From: Bacteroidota bacterium
GTDB lineage: Bacteria > Bacteroidota > Bacteroidia > Chitinophagales > Chitinophagaceae
Length of the DNA stretch: 7,980 nt
Direction of reading: 5' to 3'
Assembly: GCA_023391895.1 (NCBI GenBank)
Contig: JAEWAC010000163.1
Coordinates: forward strand, 1-7,980
A program made the translations under genes and the position numbers. The notes under the pieces were generated by a model that searched no databases, was not told where the DNA came from, and saw only the letters and a program-made list of their open reading frames with translations. This document shows, piece by piece, positions 5,792 to 7,980 of the stretch (the first letter of the stretch is position 1; each line of letters opens with the position of its first letter).

Positions 5792-6745
5792 TCAATATGC
5801 ACTGGCTTCGGTTAGTTGCTGTATGGCTTCGGCATCCAGCTGCAGTTGGACGGCTTTTACCAGGTCGTGTAGTTGCGGCACGCTGGTAGCACTGGCAATG
5901 GGTGCGGTAATGGTAGGCCGTGCTATGAGCCAGGCCAGGGCAATGGCAGCCGGTGTGGTTTGATAGCGACCGGCTACAGCGTCCAGCGCCTGCAAAATGC
6001 GCAAGCCGCGGTCGTTGAGGTATTTTTTTACCACGCCGCCACCCCGCGGGCTTTTGGAAGCATCGGCCTCCGAGCGGTACTTGCCGGTTAAAAAGCCGCT
6101 GGCCAGTGCATAATAATTCATTACGCCCAAGCCTTCTGCTTTGCATATCGGCTCGTATTCCTGCTCGTACTGCTGACGGCTGTACAGGTTGTATTCCGGC
6201 TGCAGGGCCTGGTAGGAGGGCAGGCCGTTTTGTTTGCTGAACGCGATGGATTCCTTCAGCCGGTCTGCACTTAAGTTGGAGGCACCAATGGTTTTTACCT
6301 TGCCTTCTTTTACCAGCTGCGCAAAGGCTTCCATGGTTTCGCTCACCGGCGTGTCCAGGTCATCCCAGTGCGACAGGTACAGGTCAATAGCATCGGTCTG
6401 CAGGCGCCGCAGCGAGTCTTCCGCGGCTTTTAGTATATACTTTTTGGAGAGGTCTTTTTTGCCCTGCCCCATAGCGCCGCCTACCTTGGTAACAATCACT
6501 ACCTGCTGGCGCTTGCCGCTTTTTTTGAGCCACTTGCCAATAATGGTTTCCGATTCGCCACCTTTATTGCCGGGCGCCCAGTGCGAATACACATCGGCGG
6601 TGTCAATTAAATTAAAGCCCGCGTCTACAAAGGCATCCAGTAACTGAAAGGAAGTTGTTTCGTCGGCCGTCCAGCCAAATACATTGCCACCAAAGGCCAG
6701 CGGAGCCACTTCAAACCCGGTCTTGCCTAGTTTTCTTTTTTCCAT
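5792..6745 (-). CDS. Aldo/keto reductase, NADPH-dependent (YajO/Tas-like)
   Basis: A 317-residue aldo/keto reductase with a (beta/alpha)8 barrel that would reduce aldehydes or ketones with NAD(P)H in the cytoplasm. The catalytic tetrad is complete: D48 (LIDTAD), Y53 (DVYSHW), K87 (IVTKVGG) and H126 (YLSHWDD). GASN (154-157) and a late cofactor loop (IASATSVPQL, 283-292) are present. The N-terminus MEKRKLGKTGFEVAPLAFGG is typical and fixes the start at 6745; the frame stays open to an ATG at 6802, but that extension (rich in His, Cys and Thr) has no family resemblance. Length is usual. The substrate cannot be predicted: these proteins are broad in specificity and no pathway genes are adjacent. 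It looks monocistronic, divergent from the small ORF at 6960. Confidence 0.92.
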   Translation of the reverse strand: MEKRKLGKTGFEVAPLAFGGNVFGWTADETTSFQLLDAFVDAGFNLIDTADVYSHWAPGNKGGESETIIGKWLKKSGKRQQVVIVTKVGGAMGQGKKDLSKKYILKAAEDSLRRLQTDAIDLYLSHWDDLDTPVSETMEAFAQLVKEGKVKTIGASNLSADRLKESIAFSKQNGLPSYQALQPEYNLYSRQQYEQEYEPICKAEGLGVMNYYALASGFLTGKYRSEADASKSPRGGGVVKKYLNDRGLRILQALDAVAGRYQTTPAAIALAWLIARPTITAPIASATSVPQLHDLVKAVQLQLDAEAIQQLTEASAY

Positions 6746-6806
6746 GTTGTTGTATTTAAATCGTCCGGTGGTGTGATTGCAGTGGTGGCCTGTACAAAAC
6801 AAAGTG

Positions 6807-6814
6807 CAAAAGTA
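6807..6814 (-). promoter_or_regulatory. Bacteroidota -7 promoter element for the aldo/keto reductase gene
   Basis: On the minus strand TACTTTTG matches TAnnTTTG exactly. Transcription would begin near 6800, leaving a leader of about 55 bases before the ATG at 6745 and excluding the upstream ATG at 6802 as a useful start. No TTG is seen at the expected -33 spacing. Confidence 0.4.
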
Positions 6815-6959
6815 GTTGAATTTAGTCCCGGCGCGGTCAGCATAGGGAAAATGGCGATGATTTAAAGCTGTTCACCGATCAAAAAGCGGCTTTTACCTAA
6901 TGGCGCCAAGGCAGCGGTTACATTCAATCAATTTTGCATGCCGTTTTTAAACCAACACT

Positions 6960-7055
6960 ATGTCGAGCTTGTTTAATCCACATTCTATCAAAGCCTTTAT
7001 TCGTGTGCTATGTGTGGTGATACTGATTTATGTGCTGAATCACCTTTTTGCCTAA
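6960..7055 (+). CDS. Candidate 31-residue single-membrane-segment protein
   Basis: ATG to TAA encodes 31 residues: a polar start (MSSLFNPHSIKAFIR), then a hydrophobic run LCVVILIYVLNHLFA at the C-terminus, i.e. a one-TM miniprotein with basic K11 and R15 on the N-terminal side. Support for a real gene is contextual. A near-consensus -7 element, CAATTTTG (6929-6936, one mismatch), lies 23 bases upstream. A strong terminator begins 25 bases after the stop. Both flanking genes are otherwise far away and the upstream one is divergent, so this terminator has no other gene to serve on the plus strand. No ribosome binding site stands out. The family is unknown to me. The alternative is a small RNA of about 165 bases in which the frame is accidental. 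Confidence 0.5.
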   Translation: MSSLFNPHSIKAFIRVLCVVILIYVLNHLFA

Positions 7056-7079
7056 AGCAGTTCACGCCCCATTTTTTTG

Positions 7080-7109
7080 AAAGCGTAACCCTCCTGGTTG
7101 CGCTTTTTT
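7080..7109 (+). terminator. Rho-independent terminator after the 31-residue ORF
   Basis: An 11-bp stem AAAGCGTAACC / GGTTGCGCTTT (one T-G wobble) with loop CTCCT is followed by a run of six T (7104-7109) on the plus strand. The minus strand has no T-tract after the stem, so it acts rightward only. It marks the end of a short plus-strand transcript starting downstream of the divergent reductase gene. Confidence 0.8.
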
Positions 7110-7300
7110 GTTACCCCTGAATCGTCAGCATCCATTTACCGTCGATCAACCGCTTTTGTCTATATGATAGCTGTTGATATTGCCCAGGGCGGCGAGTAGC
7201 GGCAGAGGAGAAGTGCCTGTCTACTTTTTGTTTTTTCCCTTCTGCTGACCGGTAGCTTTACCCTGTTCACTTATTCCTTCATTACTACAACCCTGCATGT
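7110..7300. other. Intergenic region upstream of the 112-residue exported protein gene
   Basis: No gene is seen. A T-rich segment at 7222-7236 includes TACTTTTT, one base off TAnnTTTG, and could be the promoter for the gene at 7301, giving a leader of about 65 bases. Evidence is weak. Confidence 0.25.
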
Positions 7301-7639
7301 ATGAAACATTTACTGGCTTATCTTTTGCTGATGACCTTTTTACTGCTGGTAGCGGCCGGCATTGATGCCCGCGCACAACAACAACAGCCTCCGGCAACCG
7401 CAGAAGGATTCTGGGTGCTGGAAAGCAATGTTAAAACGCCTGAAACCACCATTGCTTATTTCTACAACAACGATCAGGTGCTGGTGTACAAGGAAAAGAT
7501 AGAAGGCGTGCGGCTGAACGTAAATAAACGCAAAACCGTAAAGCAGTTGAATGCCGTATTGCAGCAGGCCCTAACGGCATGGAAAAACGAAAAAGCGGTG
7601 CGTGAGAATAAGGGGCTGCTGGCCAGCCGTCTGCACTGA
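7301..7639 (+). CDS. Exported protein of unknown function, 112 residues
   Basis: The protein begins with a signal peptide (MKHLLAYLLLMTFLLLVAAG, probable cleavage after ARA at 25) followed by a Gln/Pro-rich linker (26-33). The mature part is about 80 residues: GFWVLESNVKTPETT (36-50), a beta hairpin around IAYFYNNDQVLVYKEKIEGVRLNV (51-74), then a basic KRKTVKQLN turn into a helix (LNAVLQQALTAWKNE). I have the impression of a family of similar short exported proteins in Chitinophagaceae, with WVVESN, YFYN and EGVRLNV-like stretches, but I know no function. The single domain, one strong hairpin and the lack of Cys suggest a small periplasmic binding or structural protein. It is 164 bases upstream of a LytS-type kinase gene on the same strand. 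The start is the only ATG compatible with the signal peptide. Confidence 0.78.
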   Translation: MKHLLAYLLLMTFLLLVAAGIDARAQQQQPPATAEGFWVLESNVKTPETTIAYFYNNDQVLVYKEKIEGVRLNVNKRKTVKQLNAVLQQALTAWKNEKAVRENKGLLASRLH

Positions 7640-7726
7640 AGTGCTTTGAGTGATGCCCTGGAACCATATGTTGGCGGCCTGTGGCTGCCGCATGTTGGCT
7701 TCGGGCTTCCGTTGGTCGACGAAAAA

Positions 7727-7767
7727 CAGGTGTATAGCGACAAAGGCGCCTGCACCTGGTGATTTTT
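7727..7767 (+). terminator. Weak candidate terminator after the 112-residue protein gene
   Basis: CAGGTG (7727-7732) pairs with CACCTG (7753-7758) across a 20-base loop that contains the palindrome AGGCGCCT. GTGA and T5 (7763-7767) follow. The loop is large and the T-run displaced, so this is uncertain. If it fails, the kinase gene that follows would be cotranscribed with the exported protein gene. Confidence 0.25.
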
Positions 7768-7803
7768 GCCGGCAGGCGTTGTAATTTTAAGCAAGCCTTT
7801 TGT

Positions 7804-7980
7804 ATGCAGCGCTACCCCTTTATATTTTCTGATGAAAAAAGCTACCGGCTGCGCCGGCACATGCTGTTCTGGACCTGCTGGTGGGCTTTTCAGGCTTTCT
7901 TGTATTCTTTTTCCGCCCCGGCTATGAAGATGGCTTACCTGCAGCGGCTTCCGGTATCTATGGTGGAGGCGGTGGTGTAC
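7804..7980 (+). CDS. LytS/YehU-type sensor histidine kinase, N-terminus (3' end outside window)
   Basis: The first 59 residues of a membrane protein that continues past the right edge. After a short polar N-terminus (FIFSDEKSYRLRRH) comes the segment RRHMLFWTCWWAFQAFLYSF (17-36), the start of the first membrane helix. An Arg-His followed by LFWxxWWxFxxxLY is what I recognise as the usual N-terminus of Bacteroidota LytS-type kinases with a His_kinase domain, which normally pair with a LytTR response regulator encoded next. The PVSMVEAVVY at 50-59 would begin the second helix, as in that family. The catalytic domain is not in the window, so the assignment rests on the N-terminus alone. No strong ribosome binding site is present; TAATTTTA at 7782-7789 is a weak -7 candidate. 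Confidence 0.68.
   Translation, partial: MQRYPFIFSDEKSYRLRRHMLFWTCWWAFQAFLYSFSAPAMKMAYLQRLPVSMVEAVVY

Noticed and set aside
6746..6802. N-terminal extension of the aldo/keto reductase from the ATG at 6802
   Set aside because: The family begins at the KLGKTG stretch, and the extension lies in the presumed leader.
6882..6894. AAAAGC/GCTTTT dyad
   Set aside because: The arms are nearly touching, so a stable hairpin would need a loop opened from the stem; there is no T-tract and it is too weak to call a terminator.
7640..7762. Forty stop-free codons in frame after the TGA of the 112-residue protein
   Set aside because: A run of this length without a stop is not rare at this GC content, and the sequence shows no family signal; readthrough or recoding is not supported.

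Overview
The window looks like chromosomal DNA of a Bacteroidota bacterium, most likely Chitinophagaceae or a close relative. Three things point there. A complete gldH gliding-motility lipoprotein gene is present. Several genes are preceded by the Bacteroidota-type -7 promoter element (TAnnTTTG) and lack a strong Shine-Dalgarno sequence. The proteins also resemble those of that group: an LpxD paralog with the DAFYY variant, a tiny Asn/Ser/Asp lipoprotein, and a LytS-type kinase beginning with an RxxRHxLFWxxWW segment. I see no transposon, phage gene, CRISPR array, tRNA or rRNA.

Layout. Positions 1-2694 hold a tight minus-strand cluster read in the order yicC (RNase-like), gldH (lipoprotein), a two-TM sensor histidine kinase, and a response regulator cut by the left edge. 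The gaps are 16, 3 and 12 bases, so this is very probably one operon, with a candidate promoter just upstream of yicC. Positions 2695-3176 carry no convincing gene. They hold a strong minus-strand terminator with no gene feeding it, a 90-base stretch of about 17% GC containing a perfect DnaA-box match, an extended inverted repeat, and a consensus -7 element for the next gene. A plus-strand lpxD-like acyltransferase gene follows at 3177-4121 and ends in a strong terminator.

Positions 4320-6745 hold three minus-strand genes: an exported protein of unknown function with a probable OB-like C-terminal half, a 69-residue lipoprotein, and an aldo/keto reductase. They are spaced by 268 and 157 bases and look like separate units. 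From 6960 to the right edge the genes run on the plus strand: a 31-codon single-membrane-segment ORF with its own terminator, an exported 112-residue protein of unknown function, and the start of a LytS/YehU-type histidine kinase cut by the right edge.

Functional reading. Most of the window is envelope biology: a gliding lipoprotein, lipid A-type acyl transfer, exported proteins and two membrane sensor kinases. The least expected items are the linkage of gldH with yicC and a two-component pair, the orphan terminator that implies an unannotated minus-strand transcript between yicC and lpxD, and the tiny membrane ORF at 6960-7055. I did not find clear evidence for a wholly new multi-gene system.
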